From Podocnemis expansa (taxonomy: Eukaryota > Chordata > Testudines > Podocnemididae): 64,000 nt of DNA. Positions 16,063-27,800 of the stretch are shown piece by piece (position 1 is the stretch's first letter; the number at the start of each line of letters is the position of its first letter). Made by a program: the position numbers and the translations under genes. A model generated the notes under the pieces. That model made no database searches. It was not told where the DNA came from and saw nothing but the letters and a program-made list of their open reading frames with translations. The stretch is taken from positions 57,271,586-57,335,585 of the forward strand of contig ML681963.1 in assembly GCA_007922195.1 (NCBI GenBank). The letters are read 5' to 3'.

Positions 16063-16535
16063 CTGTAGACCATCCCTGACAGGTGTGCTGGGGATTCCAC
16101 AAACTCCCTTGGAAACTTGCTCCAGAGCATAAATCCCCTTAGAGCTAGATCTTTGGAAAAGTTTCTAACTATGGCTCCCTTAGTGCAGATTAAGCCTGTT
16201 ATGTCTCATCCAACAAGTCATCAACATCCTCTTTATAATAGTCCTTAGTAAACGTGACCTGTTATCAGTTCACCCCTCAGTCATCTGTTGTCAAGACTAA
16301 ACGTGCCCAGATTTTTAACCTTTCCTTATACATCAGGTTTTCAACTCTTTTGTCATTTGTGTTGCTCCCCTCTGGAACGTTCCCCCCCCCCCCCAATCTT
16401 GTCCACATCTTTCAAAGTATGGTACTCAGAACTAGATGCAGGATACCAGCTGAGACCTCACCAGTGCCAATCAGAGCAGGAAAATGGCTTCCCATGTCTG
16501 ACATCTGATGCTCCTGGTAAGACACCCTAAAACAG

Positions 16536-16711
16536 TGGTTTTCAAACTTTTTTTCTCAGGACCCAGTTGAAAAAAATAATTTATGCCCACAACCCAACAA
16601 TTACATCTCTGACCAATGTGTCTGATTCTTTTGGCAGCAGCAACAAAGGGCACTGCAACCCAGTACCTGAGGGTCTGCAACCCAGTCCTAGGTTTGAAAA
16701 CAACTGCCGTA
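16536..16711. mobile_element. Small hAT-like element (CAGTGGTTTTCAAAC ends)
   Basis: The left end cagtggttttcaaac and right end gtttgaaaacaactg are inverted matches with MER5/Charlie-like termini. A convincing octamer duplication was not found. Confidence 0.6.
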
Positions 16712-17142
16712 GAGCAATATTAGGCTTTTTTTTTTCCAGCTGGATCACACCAATGAGTCAAATTCAATTTCTGCTCAATTATAGTCCATATCTGGGATCC
16801 ACCATCCTATCCCTTACCATAGCATGGTTGTGCTTCTCAGCTCATTGGTCTGGTGAAGCAAGGTCTCTGGGGGTAGGTCTCATGCAGTAGGGCCTGTAAA
16901 CCCACTAGCCCTGAGCAGAATGGCTGTGAGAAGTCCTGTCTCACTCACAGGAGCCCAGACTCTGCTAACTTTCCACCTCTAAGATGAAATTGCAGCAAAA
17001 CATTAGAAGCAATTTCTTGCCATCTCAGCCATTCTCTGAGTAGAATTCCTTGTGTCCTTTATGCTAGGCAGTTTCCCTACTGCATGTAGCCTTATTGGGA
17101 AGACAGTGATCAAAGGAGACAGTGGCCAACTGAGTATCAAAG

Positions 17143-17715
17143 CAGAGGCAGCTTTTGGGGTAGGCGAAGCAGGCGCCTGCCTAGGGTACCCAAGCAGCAA
17201 GGGGCCCCTTCGCCTACATCAAAAGCGGTGTCTGCCTCCCACCCTGCAGAACACCTGGCAGGGAGCCGGGGCCAAGGCCGGCAGTGGGGCTGTGGAGGGA
17301 GCTGGGCACAAGGAGAAGAGGCCAGGGGTGTTGGGGTCCCCAGTGAGGTACTGCAGCTGCAAGGAGGAACCAGGACTCCAGGGCTGCAGGGGTTGTGCGG
17401 CCCCTGGCAGGCAGAGGAAGCTGGCCCTGGGGAGCCAGAGCCATGGGGGGATGAGATGTCATGGCTGCTTGCGGGGGGGGGGGGGGGGGAGGGGGGGGGG
17501 GGGGCGGCAGCCACCGGGGGGTTGGGGGGGCTGTGGGGAAGGTGCGTGAGGGGGGGTTGGGGCCAGTGGGGAGAACTGGGGCTGCAGAGGAGGGAGCTGG
17601 GACCATTGGGGGGGCTGTCAGCATGGAACTGGGGACACAGGGGGGGGTTATGGCAGCCTGTAGGGGCTCCACAATGGGTCTTTGCCTAGAGCTCCCTTGC
17701 CTGAGGAAGCCTCTG
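17143..17715. mobile_element. Non-autonomous hAT, CAGAGGC ends, perfect target duplication
   Basis: 573 bp bounded by cagaggcagc and gaagcctctg, with a perfect 8-bp duplication tatcaaag at 17135-17142 and 17716-17723. The interior is extremely G-rich on the plus strand, with long G runs near 17469-17505. No transposase frame. Confidence 0.92.
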
Positions 17716-17723
17716 TATCAAAG

Positions 17724-18346
17724 CTATTAATGAAAGCATCAGTTGATAAAGAACAATTACTTGCAGGATCCCCAGCTCGGTAGAGCTCCCCCAGGCCTCC
17801 ATTACACAAACATGTCAGGGTAGATACAGCGTCTTGTTGAGCAACATGTCTAGAGGATTTGCATGTTGTTTTCACCTTGGCACTTGGCCAGGGGGAAGGT
17901 TTCCAGAATCAGCCAAGCAACTATTGCCCAATTTGGAGCTAACCGATGAGAATGCTGCACCTGGGAGCTGGACCAGCCTGCCTTGATTCAGTGGGGAAGA
18001 GATGCTACCTGCACAGGGTTAAAGCTATTTGTAGATCAATTTTCAAGTGTAGGATGAGAGCAGTTGAGTCAATGACAATTTGGGAGGCTGTTTCAACATT
18101 GCTCTGGTTTAGGTTGATCCAGCTGCACTGTGGTGTGAATGGGACTTTATGTGATGTTTGTCTGACACGCCAGCCTCCCATCACAGGTAGTCCTGTCCCA
18201 CCTGCCCAGCTGCTCTGGAAGTTTGTAATTTGCCCTGCCATAGCACCAAGAGGCCCCAGTGAGAAATCAGGGACCAGTGGGGACCCTCAACATACATGAA
18301 AACACAATTCCTGCCCCCAAGAGCTTTCAGTCTAATTTTTTAGTGC
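17724..18346. other. Intergenic, no gene recognised
   Basis: Unique-looking sequence; nothing supportable beyond a short MIR-like phrase (cctgcccccaagagctttcag) near 18310. Confidence 0.5.
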
Positions 18347-18358
18347 CCAACACAGCAG

Positions 18359-18482
18359 AAAAAAAACAACAAGCAGTTGTGTGGCACTTTAAGAAAAAAT
18401 AAATCTGTTAGTCTTAAAGTGCCACACAACTGCTTGTTGTTTTTTTTACTGGACTAGACTAACACGGCTATCCCTTTGGAAA
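18359..18482 (-). repeat. Fold-back Cry-type SINE with 12-bp target duplication
   Basis: On the minus strand: SINE head (ttccaaagggatagccgtg), body start, then a turn and an exact antisense copy. The arms 18361-18393 and 18413-18445 are perfect 33-nt inverted repeats around a 19-nt loop. The duplication ccaacacagcag at 18347-18358 and 18483-18494 is exact, so the whole fold-back entered as one insertion. Confidence 0.92.
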
Positions 18483-18503
18483 CCAACACAGCAGACCCTA
18501 AGC

Positions 18504-18690
18504 CAGGGGTTTCAAACATGCGGCCTGTGGGCTGCATGCAGCTCCTAAAGCTATTTCCTGTGGCCTATAACAACACTATTGTTACCAATATTTGCAATAT
18601 CATTGTATGAAAAGGTTTCAGTGGTGCAGCCCTCAGGCTAACATACTAGTCTCATGTGGTCCTCATGGTGATTTGAGTTTGAGACCCCTG
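18504..18690. mobile_element. Small hAT (CAGGGGTTTCAAAC family)
   Basis: Ends caggggtttcaaac and gtttgagacccctg. Flanks ccctaagc / atctaagc share 6 of 8 positions. The interior matches the copy at 38397-38606. Confidence 0.85.
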
Positions 18691-18727
18691 ATCTAAGCAA
18701 TGACCCAGCTACATTCTAGTGAGTGTC

Positions 18728-19797
18728 TGGGAGCAGGAGTCAGGACCCCTGGGCTCTGATCCCAAATCTGTGAGCTTTGTAAGTCGTTTCACCTTTTGAT
18801 GCCTTGGCACAATGGGAAGGGGGCTCTTAACTGAATATTGCCAAGCATTGTGGGCTGGCTCCTACATGTGCTCCTTGTGGTGTATATTTTGGATTGTTGT
18901 TCTCTTTTTTAAAGAGAACTGCTTCTAAAAGTGGCCAGCAGCCCTGGGGGCTAAATGCTAGACAGGAATGCAATTACTTGTGTGACTGGGGGCAGGTGGG
19001 AGATCTTATGGGAGTTAATTAATGGTTGTAGAGGGCGTTGAGTGCCTGAGATGGCAGGGGGAAGTATTACTAATTAGGATGGTTATTATTCTTTTACTGC
19101 TGGTACTAAAGGTTCCACAGGCTCATCTACAGCTGCTGATGGACACCCAAGCTGTCCCAACTGATCAGCAAAATGCCCAGGTGTGCCGGGGGAGGGTTGT
19201 ATACCCAGGCGTTAGCTAGACTCATGTAAACGTGGCCATCACTTGGGTTTTTCAAGACCTTGTGTGCTCAGCTTTTGATGTGACCCATCACCAGTGGCTC
19301 AGGTTCAGGTCTCACAATATTGAGCACTGAGTTTGGGAGGTCAGCCACATGGAGTTTTTTCCTGTTCCTCGTGCAAGACAGGACAGTGCAAATAGTGTGA
19401 GTCGCAACTCCATTATCCATGCTGCAGCAGTGCCCAGAAGGTGCTCGGCATTGTACATACCTGTTAGGCGAGACTGCACTCAGAGCTGTAATTCTCTGTT
19501 TCAACGCCCAGGGCACTTTCCAGTCGGAATGCACCCCTTGCAATTAGCAGCACTTGGGCCCAGGACTGCAAAATGTGCCTTTTAATAGAGCATCTCTATT
19601 GAGCCGCTCTGGCATGCCTGGGACAAAGCCCCATTCACCCCACCATAATTGTGGCTCTGCTGCCACTGCATGCTCTCGTTGACAGTACCTGGTTCCAGGG
19701 ACCTGTGCTGGCTCACAGAAGAGTGGTGCAAAGACTTCAGTAAGATTGTGCAAGTGCTTGAACTCCATGTTTGTGATGGGATCTAGGAGAGGGACAG
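18728..19797. other. Intergenic with MIR-like fragment, no gene seen
   Basis: 18728-18830 resembles a reversed MIR (gagtcaggacccctgggctc). The rest to 19797 is unassigned. Confidence 0.5.
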
Positions 19798-19958
19798 CAA
19801 TGCTCCCTTTAACTTTTTGTAGGCTGTGTACTAAAAAATTCTTTTTGTGTGCTAATATTAGCACTGCTGAATTTTTTTGTGTGCCCTTTATTTTGTTGTG
19901 TGCTCAGGTTTCATGGCCTGTGTGCATGTGCTCATGCGCACAGCTTAGAGGGAACAGT
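19798..19958. mobile_element. Small hAT (CARTGTTCCCTCTAA family)
   Basis: Ends caatgctccctttaa and ttagagggaacag, with an interior of gtgtgc-rich sequence identical in type to the better copy at 55770-55953. The flanks are partly matched (agggacag / taggacag). Confidence 0.7.
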
Positions 19959-20084
19959 AGGACAGACCCATGTTTGCCATAAATGCTGGGCAGTTTCACC
20001 ATGAGACCCTCTGCAGATAGCTTCCGACAAACCTCCATCTTCCCATGAATAAAAACCAATCCAATGGTCAGAATTCCCTTAGAT

Positions 20085-20211
20085 CAGCAGCTCTCAAACT
20101 TTGCAATACCATGACCCCCTAAAATGATAAATTAATTTGTGCAACCTCCCCCACCCTCTAAGTTGCTCGTGCCCCTCCAGGAGGTCTCAACTCACAGTTT
20201 GAGAAACCCTG
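20085..20211. mobile_element. Small hAT (CAGCAGCTCTCAAAC ends), perfect target duplication
   Basis: 127 bp with ends cagcagctctcaaac and gtttgagaaaccctg, and an exact 8-bp duplication ccttagat at 20077-20084 and 20212-20219. Confidence 0.9.
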
Positions 20212-20839
20212 CCTTAGATGTCTCCATGGCAGTGAGCAGGTGTTGCAGTATGGAGCTAGAAGCTTTGCATCTCACTAGTGGATCTTTAAATATGAACCAA
20301 GCGGGACACTTCATGTTCAAACAAGTTAAAAAGTCCCAGACTAAAGTGAGCAGTGAGAGGAATTGGAGCTTTGGGATCCTGGGTGGTATGCCAGCAATCA
20401 CCTAAAGAAAAACTATGTGGCTGTATCAAGTGAGGTGCTTAGTTTGCTGAGTTGAGACCTTTTTCTTATCGAGAGCTCAGACTCAAAGACACTCTGTCCA
20501 GGCTTCCAGGCCTAGGAATTACAGTAGTGGCTTCTGCACCCTGTCCTTTGTCTGAAAAGGCCAGGGCAGGACATAGCCAGGCAGGAAGCACAGTGTTCTG
20601 AGTGCAAGCTCTTGCATAAGTCCCATGGTCTGGGGTCCATTTGGGGGCCGACTTTCCTCATTGCAGAGCTTGGTGCAGTTGGCAGAGTCTGCACAAGAGA
20701 CGCCCTGAACAGGGGTCTGCAGGAGAAGCCCAGAAACAGAGGTGCAGCTGTGCTGCAGGTTGAGAGCAGCGCAGCAAAGGGACCCAGTGCAGCCCTGGAA
20801 TTGCCCAGAGTTGTGGATCATGACTTGGGGCCCTGGGGG

Positions 20840-21139
20840 CAGGGCCGGCTCAAGGGATTGTGGCGCCCCAAGCCAAATTTTGATTTGCTCCCCCCCCCCC
20901 ATTCATGGACGTTGAAAATGTTTTTCCAAAGTGCATAAATCTCCAGCATCTGCCTGCAGAGGGATTTAGAGTGCACTCTGCCTACATGACTTAAGATGCA
21001 GGTTGACTAACAGTGCCTGAGGTGCTAGGAAAAAATTGAAGAGGCAGGAGCCAGCCTGATCCTCAGGGGGGCTAGGCGCCCCTAAGAACTGTCACCTGAA
21101 GCCATGTCTGTCTCTTGCCTCACAGCAGAGCCGGCCCTG
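20840..21139. mobile_element. hAT element with CAGGGCCGGCTC ends, perfect target duplication
   Basis: 300 bp with 12-bp perfect inverted ends cagggccggctc / gagccggccctg and an exact duplication cctggggg at 20832-20839 and 21140-21147. Non-coding. Confidence 0.93.
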
Positions 21140-21277
21140 CCTGGGGGAGCCCAGCACTGCAACAGCATGGGGTGCTGCAGTCAGGTGTCAGTCACATCAG
21201 CAGCACTGGGAGTCACGCTAGTTCCTAAAGCTCAATTGCCCATGGCACCAAGGAGAAACACCCCTCTCACAGCTAAA

Positions 21278-21361
21278 CAAACAAGGTGTCCTGTCCTGTG
21301 GTACTTTTAAAGGCTAAGAGTTTTGTTTTGCTGACATAGACTAACACAGCTACGTCTCTGA
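21278..21361 (-). repeat. Short fold-back type Cry SINE
   Basis: On the minus strand: head (cagagacgtagctgtgttag...gcaaaac) followed directly by an antisense body (cctttaaaagtaccacagga) ending accttgttt. The sense body is missing, so it shows head plus antisense body only. Confidence 0.75.
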
Positions 21362-24119
21362 CCCATTCACAACTGGCACTGAGGGCGCTCTGTGCAGTGA
21401 AGTGACAGCAAAAGCAGCACAAGCCACAGAGACTTAGAGGAAGGCCCTGCAGGCTGGTGTTTGGGCTCACAGATGCAGCACTGGAGGAGGGGATTGTGCA
21501 GCTACTGCAACTGCCCATGCTGTGAGTGAAGAGAGGCCACTGCAGCCCAGTGCTCCCATCATCAGCTGGAACCTCAGACTCAGTAACAGCCTGTTTCCCA
21601 GAGAGTCACAGAAAGGAAATTGCTAAATACTCAGGGACTTTCCAGGGGCTCCCCCTACCCCTGGAGGCCATCATTGCCAAGGGCGTAGCCAGCAGATGAT
21701 TAGCAGAACAACTGCTGTGCGGAAGCCTGCAGGGAAGGGCTGGGCAAACAGGGCCTGAGATGGGGATGATGAGCAGTGAGCCCTGATTTATGTCTGGCAA
21801 GGAGATTCTGCTTTGCACAGACTCCTGACAATGAGGGATTATCTCCCAGGCACAAGGTTCTGCTACCACATGTTGTGCTTTTGAACAACACAGTCCTCTT
21901 TGCAGAGTTGCAATGAACATTTCCGTAACTGAATCATCTCAGCTGCACATGTTGATCTGGGTGGGCAGTTGGCAAGAAGCACACTGGCTGCTATGCCCTT
22001 GACAGAAAGAGGGAAGCAGTTTACTGTTTGCTTAACAAATGCCTAGAAGGAACTCTTTGAGCCAGAATGGGAAACTTGCATTGGTCTAAAACCATAGAAC
22101 AAAAAGCCAGCCTGTCTCTTGTTTTCCAGACCTGGCTTAATTAATAGAGTGATGTGAATCTGTTCCTGCTACCCTCTGTCTAGGTCTGTAAGCCTCCAGG
22201 CAGGCAGGCAAACATAGTACATGATGCATTTTGGAAAGGGGTGAGTCACAGCCACAACCCCTTAGCCTTATACCAGGCAATGCATTGGTGGGACAGAACC
22301 CCCACCCCCACCCCTTGTCTCACTGTCACATGCATGATGCTCTGTGGGTGCTTCAGCAGTGCACTTTTCACACCCTTCATGAGCCATCAGTGACTGTTTC
22401 CTGCTGTGGGGGGACAGTGGCTGCTTTGTTTCCAGGTCCCAAATACAGTTAGCACCCTGTGATTACTGAGGAAGGAATTCACCAGGCATTAGCCAAGTCA
22501 CATTGGCACAGCACATTGCTCAAGGACAGTCCTGGAAGTCAGGACTCAGTCCAGCAGCTCCAGTGCTTCCAAACCAGAGGGCTGTTTTCACCACTTTTCT
22601 TTGCAGATTTTTAGTGTGCTTCATTCTTACTCCAAATAAAACCAAAACTCACTCTGCAAATAGCTGTTTGCTCCAAGGACAGTACCCCATGGGGTGTGAG
22701 CCTCACTCCTTGGGAGCCAATAGAGAATTTCCACACGTGTTTGAGAAGCTAACAAAGATTTATCTGTTCCAGCCAGGCAGTAAACAGGGCAGTGCCTGCA
22801 TTTTGCAACTTTTCCATTGCTGCAGATTCTCTGGCTTGTGAAAGATTCAGCCAGGCGGACAACAGTGGCACTGTTGGGTGACTGGCTTTACCTCTAACAG
22901 AATTCCTGGAGGCTTCCAAGAAACTGCTCAGCAACCAGAAGCCTGCCTCTAGCTGTTCCTCATCCAGTAATATCCTACCTGACTAAATCTTAGTCCCACA
23001 GGAAATGGCCCTGAGAGAGCCAAAGAGAGGGAGGTGGAAGTCTGAGCTATGGGTGATGCAAGGGAGGGGGAGACCAGCTGAGAGGGGGGCATGAGGTTAA
23101 AATGTGGTGCTGGGTCCAGGGGTGGACTCAGGAAGACTTGTGTGCCTGCAACATGTCTATGCTGATCTGCTATCACTTTCAGCCCTTTAATCCACGGACC
23201 AGTAGTCACCTCTCCGGAGCTGAACTTGCCTCAGACAGCTTCAGTGACAGCTTTATTTTCCCATCAGGAGCTTTGGCCTGGAAAACTCTATTGGCCTGAC
23301 ACTGACAGGTGCACCTGGACAGCCAGAAAGAGTGCGGGCGTGCAAAGCGTGCGGGCGTGCAAGACCTGGTCCCAAGTCAGTCCCATTGCCCCACTCTGCA
23401 GTTCAAGATCAGGAAATGCACCCTTGTTTGAAAGGCTGATGTGTGTCTAATAATGAGTAATTGTCTCCCAGTAGCTCAAAGTCTCCTTATTCCTGCTTCT
23501 TCAACCTGTCCCTATAGCTCTGTCTCCTTGGACACTTGAATGCCAACTGCATTTGCTGAATGACAACTGGTTTCCTTCCAAGCTATTAACTGTTTTAGTC
23601 TTGGATGGTGCTGGTCCCCATCCTGTACCAAGGGGTTTGTATGGGAGTTCTGAGCCCAATCCTGTTGTCAGTAGTGTGGTGACCTTGGATCACAGTGGGA
23701 GCATAGGTGATGCCCCAGGGACTGATCTGACATTGCTTTGTACCCAGGGCCATCATTTACACCTGTGTAAGTGGGAGTGAAATGCAACCTGATGATTGCT
23801 GCACAGCTAGCAGATGGCTCAACTTTTAGGCAGGAAAAGCCTATCTTTTGGGATTATTAGAGCCTTGAGTCTAGCCTCTACTCTCCAGCCAGGCACTTGG
23901 GGGCAGCACCCCAGCGATGCACCTGTCTGACGTGTTATCAGATCAGAGAAACAGAGGGTGAAATGCCCTTTTGCAGGAAGCTTTGAAAGGAAGAGATCTT
24001 ACAGCCTTAGGAAACTGAAGCAGAAAAACCCAACAACTCACTGTGATTCCTGACAGCCAGAAGCAAGCACAGGCAATGTGCACTTCAGAGGTCTTTTAGT
24101 GACCATAGGACCAACCTCA
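21362..24119. other. Intergenic, no gene recognised
   Basis: About 2.7 kb of mostly unique sequence. There is a short direct repeat of gtgcgggcgtgcaa at about 23332-23362. No exon set with consistent phase was found. Confidence 0.45.
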
Positions 24120-24127
24120 GTCTAACA

Positions 24128-24890
24128 CAGGCTTGGCCAAACCGCAGCTCACGGGCTGCATGCGGCTCGCAGAAAAGCACCACAGGGAAGGGCAGCATGG
24201 TGGGAGACGGGGGGTGGGAGTGGCAGCATGGTCGTGGAGAGTGGAAACACAGCAGCATGGTGACAGATGGCCGGGAAGCGACGGGGGGGGGGGGGGGGGA
24301 GCGTGGCATGGTTGGGGAAGTTGCTGCGTGTTTAGATTTTCTCATAAGCCCTAACGCAGTTTACTCGTTGTTAAAATAAAATTGTGTTTTACAGGTCCTA
24401 AACATGACGTGGAATAATAAGAAACAAAAATACAAAGGAGAAAAGTTTAAAAACTGAATGTTTACTGTCAATTTTTGGCACAACTTACTGCTGTGAAGCA
24501 TTGTGTGCCACCATGAAATCTGTTAAATCAAAACATTGTGCACTATTTAGAGATCAGCCCCTGAGAAAGCTTTTACATACTGCATTGACAAGTTACTGCC
24601 CAGATTTTAAAAAACCTGCCACTAGCCTACAGTGTTCTACATCCAGCAACAGCTAAGTTTTTACTGTGTAGGCCTAGTTTTCTTGGTAATAATAAGTGAT
24701 TATTAGAATCTGACATTAGTAGGATCAATATTTGCCCTGTTTTTACAATAAACTTGAAGTGTGCAATGAATTTTAAGCTTAGTAATTTTGGAGTAGGTAA
24801 AAGTGTGTGGTGTTATGCCTCAGTGCAGCTCTTGAAGATATAATAATTGACTTGTGTGGCTCTCGAGTTCCATAAGTTTAGCCACGCCTG
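24128..24890. mobile_element. hAT element (CAGGCTTGGCCAAAC ends), perfect target duplication
   Basis: 763 bp from caggcttggccaaac to gtttagccacgcctg, with an exact 8-bp duplication gtctaaca at 24120-24127 and 24891-24898. Related copies at 7530 and 61902 differ in interior length. A G-run lies near 24284. Confidence 0.92.
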
Positions 24891-24898
24891 GTCTAACA

Positions 24899-27800
24899 TA
24901 ACACTCATTGGCCAGGCCTTTCCACAGGCAGATGCTGTCTGCAGCAACATCAAGGCTGTGAGTTGAATATGGTTGCTCCAGCCATTGCCCCTGAGCCTGC
25001 AAACATTAAACTATGTGCTTAAATGTGTGCGCTGTAAACAGTGCCCTTGACTTCAACAGCTTAGTTACTCAGTGCCTAGAGTAAAGCACATGTGTAAATC
25101 TCTACTGAAGTGGTGCTGCTTCTGCCTTTAATTCAACCATCTTACAGTGGAACACTGCCACTGTAAGAGTGCTGGAACAATGGGTATTGTGGGGGTGCTG
25201 AAAGCTATTGAACCAAACTGAAAACGCTGGACATGATAGAAAACACTTAAAGTCAGGGGGTGCAGCAGTGCCCCTAGATCCAGCACATATGTGCAATCCC
25301 ACTTTGTTCTTTATCAGTCAGACCTCCCTTCACTTGCTCAAAAGGGCAAAATGAAAGATCTAAAGGAGCCAAAAACATGGGAGATTCCAAATGCAAAAAA
25401 AGTTTGGTCCAAAATCCAGGTGGGTGACAGCACCACCTACGCCCTCAGCTATGCCGCCCCCAAGTGTTTAAAAGCAAAACAGCGAGCAGTTCAGAGTATT
25501 AGAATGCTCCTAGCTGCCATTCTCACTGTGAGCAGGGTTCTTCACATTTGTCCTGCGCTAAGGGGCACTGGCTGCAAGTGGTGCACTGTCCACTCACTGG
25601 AGGGCCACAGGATGCCAGCTTCTCCAACTCAGTCCCTGCGTTCATGCACAAACAGAGCATATCCAGGACTAGGCCATGCAGCGCAAGGTCATGGCAGTGA
25701 GCTCCTACTCAAGCGAGGCCCACTGGAGTCTGTGGAGGGACTTGCATGGGCAAAAACCCACTGGTGTGACACAGAGACCCTGCAGATAAATCCACTGACA
25801 TGGCTCCTGATCAATGGGGGGGCCAGGAAGACCCCTGCACCCCATGACTTGTAACCTGTGGGCTCTTCTCTAAGCACCTGCCTTGGAGTGTTCTGTTGAT
25901 TGGAGGCAAGAGGACGGGGTTACAGCTACGCCTTGATAGAGTGGACTTCCTCTGGACTTCCCCTGGCTTTGCACTCAAATAACCTTCCTCCCCCCACCAT
26001 GCTTCTATTTCACTGGCCGGGGGGAGATATGGGCACAGTTCCTCTCTTTGCTTTCTAAGTTCCTCTGACTCTGAGCTGGCATCACCATGCATGATAGGTG
26101 CAGAAGTCCCCTGTTGTGACCTGCCCTGCCACAATTCCCTAGGGAAGCCATGAAGAGGAGATGCCCTCATGTAGACTGTATGAAGCCATGGTAGCTAGTG
26201 GTTAGAGCAGGGGGACTGGTTTGTATTCCTAACTTTGTCTTGTGTTGCCTAACCATCCTGGAGCCACCTGAGAGCTGTTGATGAAGCAACTATAAATGCT
26301 GGAATTATTTTGGCAGGGCAGGTCCTGCAGCAGATGCTGGTGCTGGGAGGTCACTTCTAGAACAAAGCAAGGCCCATGGGAGAAGCTTGCCAAAGTCCAC
26401 TGTGCTGAGACAGGCATAGTAGTCCAAGATGGTAAGATCAGAGACTGTAAGCCTCTTAGGACAAGGCCCATGCAGTTGTTCTGGGTTTGCACAGCAATGG
26501 CACAAGGGGTCCTGGCCTGCAATGACAGCTTCTAGAAGCTGTGAACAGATGAAGTGTAATGATTTCCGCAGGCGCTGAGTCTTGAACCCGTTGTCTGACA
26601 TAGGAGAAACCCACTGGCAGTGACAGTGTCACATCTAGGCAGAGCAGGACTCCTTGGAGCAGAAGCCAGCAAAAGCCCTGGACACCTCTTAAAACCTACT
26701 TTGGCCATTAGAATAGGCACCTCACTAGTCCTGCAAGCCCAGGTGGCCCAGTGCCACATCATTATCAGGTAAGGATGCAGCCTGGTGGCACACACGCACA
26801 CACACATTTCCCACCCTTAGAATTCACTAATGTAGCATCCATGAAGACACCACTTTTTACAGAGCTCCTTTTCCTGCCACTGCTGGGTTTCAGGTTGATT
26901 AAGAACCCACCTCCCCTTTCAGTGGCTAGCATAGCAGCCTGAACCAAGGCTGGAGCTGGAGTGAACCTGCCTTCAACTGGGGTGGAGCTGGGCTTTCAGA
27001 CCAGTGTTGTCAGGGGGGTTCATCCATTGCAAGTGGTGGGAATGAGCATGGATCTGCAGGGCCATAACTATGGTGGGGCCAATGGGGCACAGCCCCGGGA
27101 GGCCCAGAGTGGCTCAATAGAGCCATGCTATTAAAGGGGTGGCTTTGCGGCACTGGCTCTGAGTGCTGCTAACGGGAAGGGGCATGTTCCAATTGGAACG
27201 CACCCCAGGCAGCAAAATGCCATGTTACAGCTCTGTGGATCTGCGTGCTGGGTTGGACCCATCCAATCACGCCATGAACGCAAGCATCCAATGTACAACC
27301 TGGGTAATCCCTGGCTGGCTGGTCACCCTTGTTATGTAGGATCCTTATATCCAAAATGATGTTAGAAATGGACACAACGAAGAGCCCAAAAGTGTGTGGC
27401 TTTATTAAGAAATACCTAAGAACCAGCCAGACACTCGATGTGTCTTTTCTTGCCACATTATTGACACATTAGCTCTCTACTCCAGCACTCCAAAGTATGT
27501 TAACCCAGTCTTTAACACTGGTAACACTCCTGCCTTGTGGGTAGTTTCTGGGGATACCTTATGCACTCTGGCCCTCCGTTGTTGCACCTCTTGTGTGGCC
27601 AATTCCATAGAGACTTCAATGTCAATGGCCTTCTGCATGTAGAGCTGAGCCTGTCAATAGGCACTTCTGTATTGCTTCACTGTGCAAGCCATGCACCAGC
27701 TGATCCTCAAAGCTGGGTAGAACATCATGCCCTTTACAGCAGCCCCCAGTGGCTGGAGCAACTGCAGCCCCGTGATATCAGTGTGGCTTGTTCTTGCCTT

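Larger units (their letters stand above)
14335..16535 (-). mobile_element. CR1 LINE fragment split by a later hAT insertion
   Basis: 14335-14415 (agaatcatagaaatgtaggg) and 16071-16535 (aaacgtgcccagatttttaacc, 'tggtactcagaactagatgc') are consecutive parts of a minus-strand CR1 3' region, now separated by the 1.6-kb hAT at 14424-16062. A C-run occurs near 16381. Confidence 0.65.

Noticed and set aside
17228..17689. Glycine-rich plus-strand and proline-rich minus-strand frames
   Set aside because: Generated by G-runs inside the hAT element at 17143-17715.
25291..25854. 187-codon open frame in the intergenic region
   Set aside because: No recognisable domain, no splice context, unremarkable codon pattern. 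Could not be supported as a gene.
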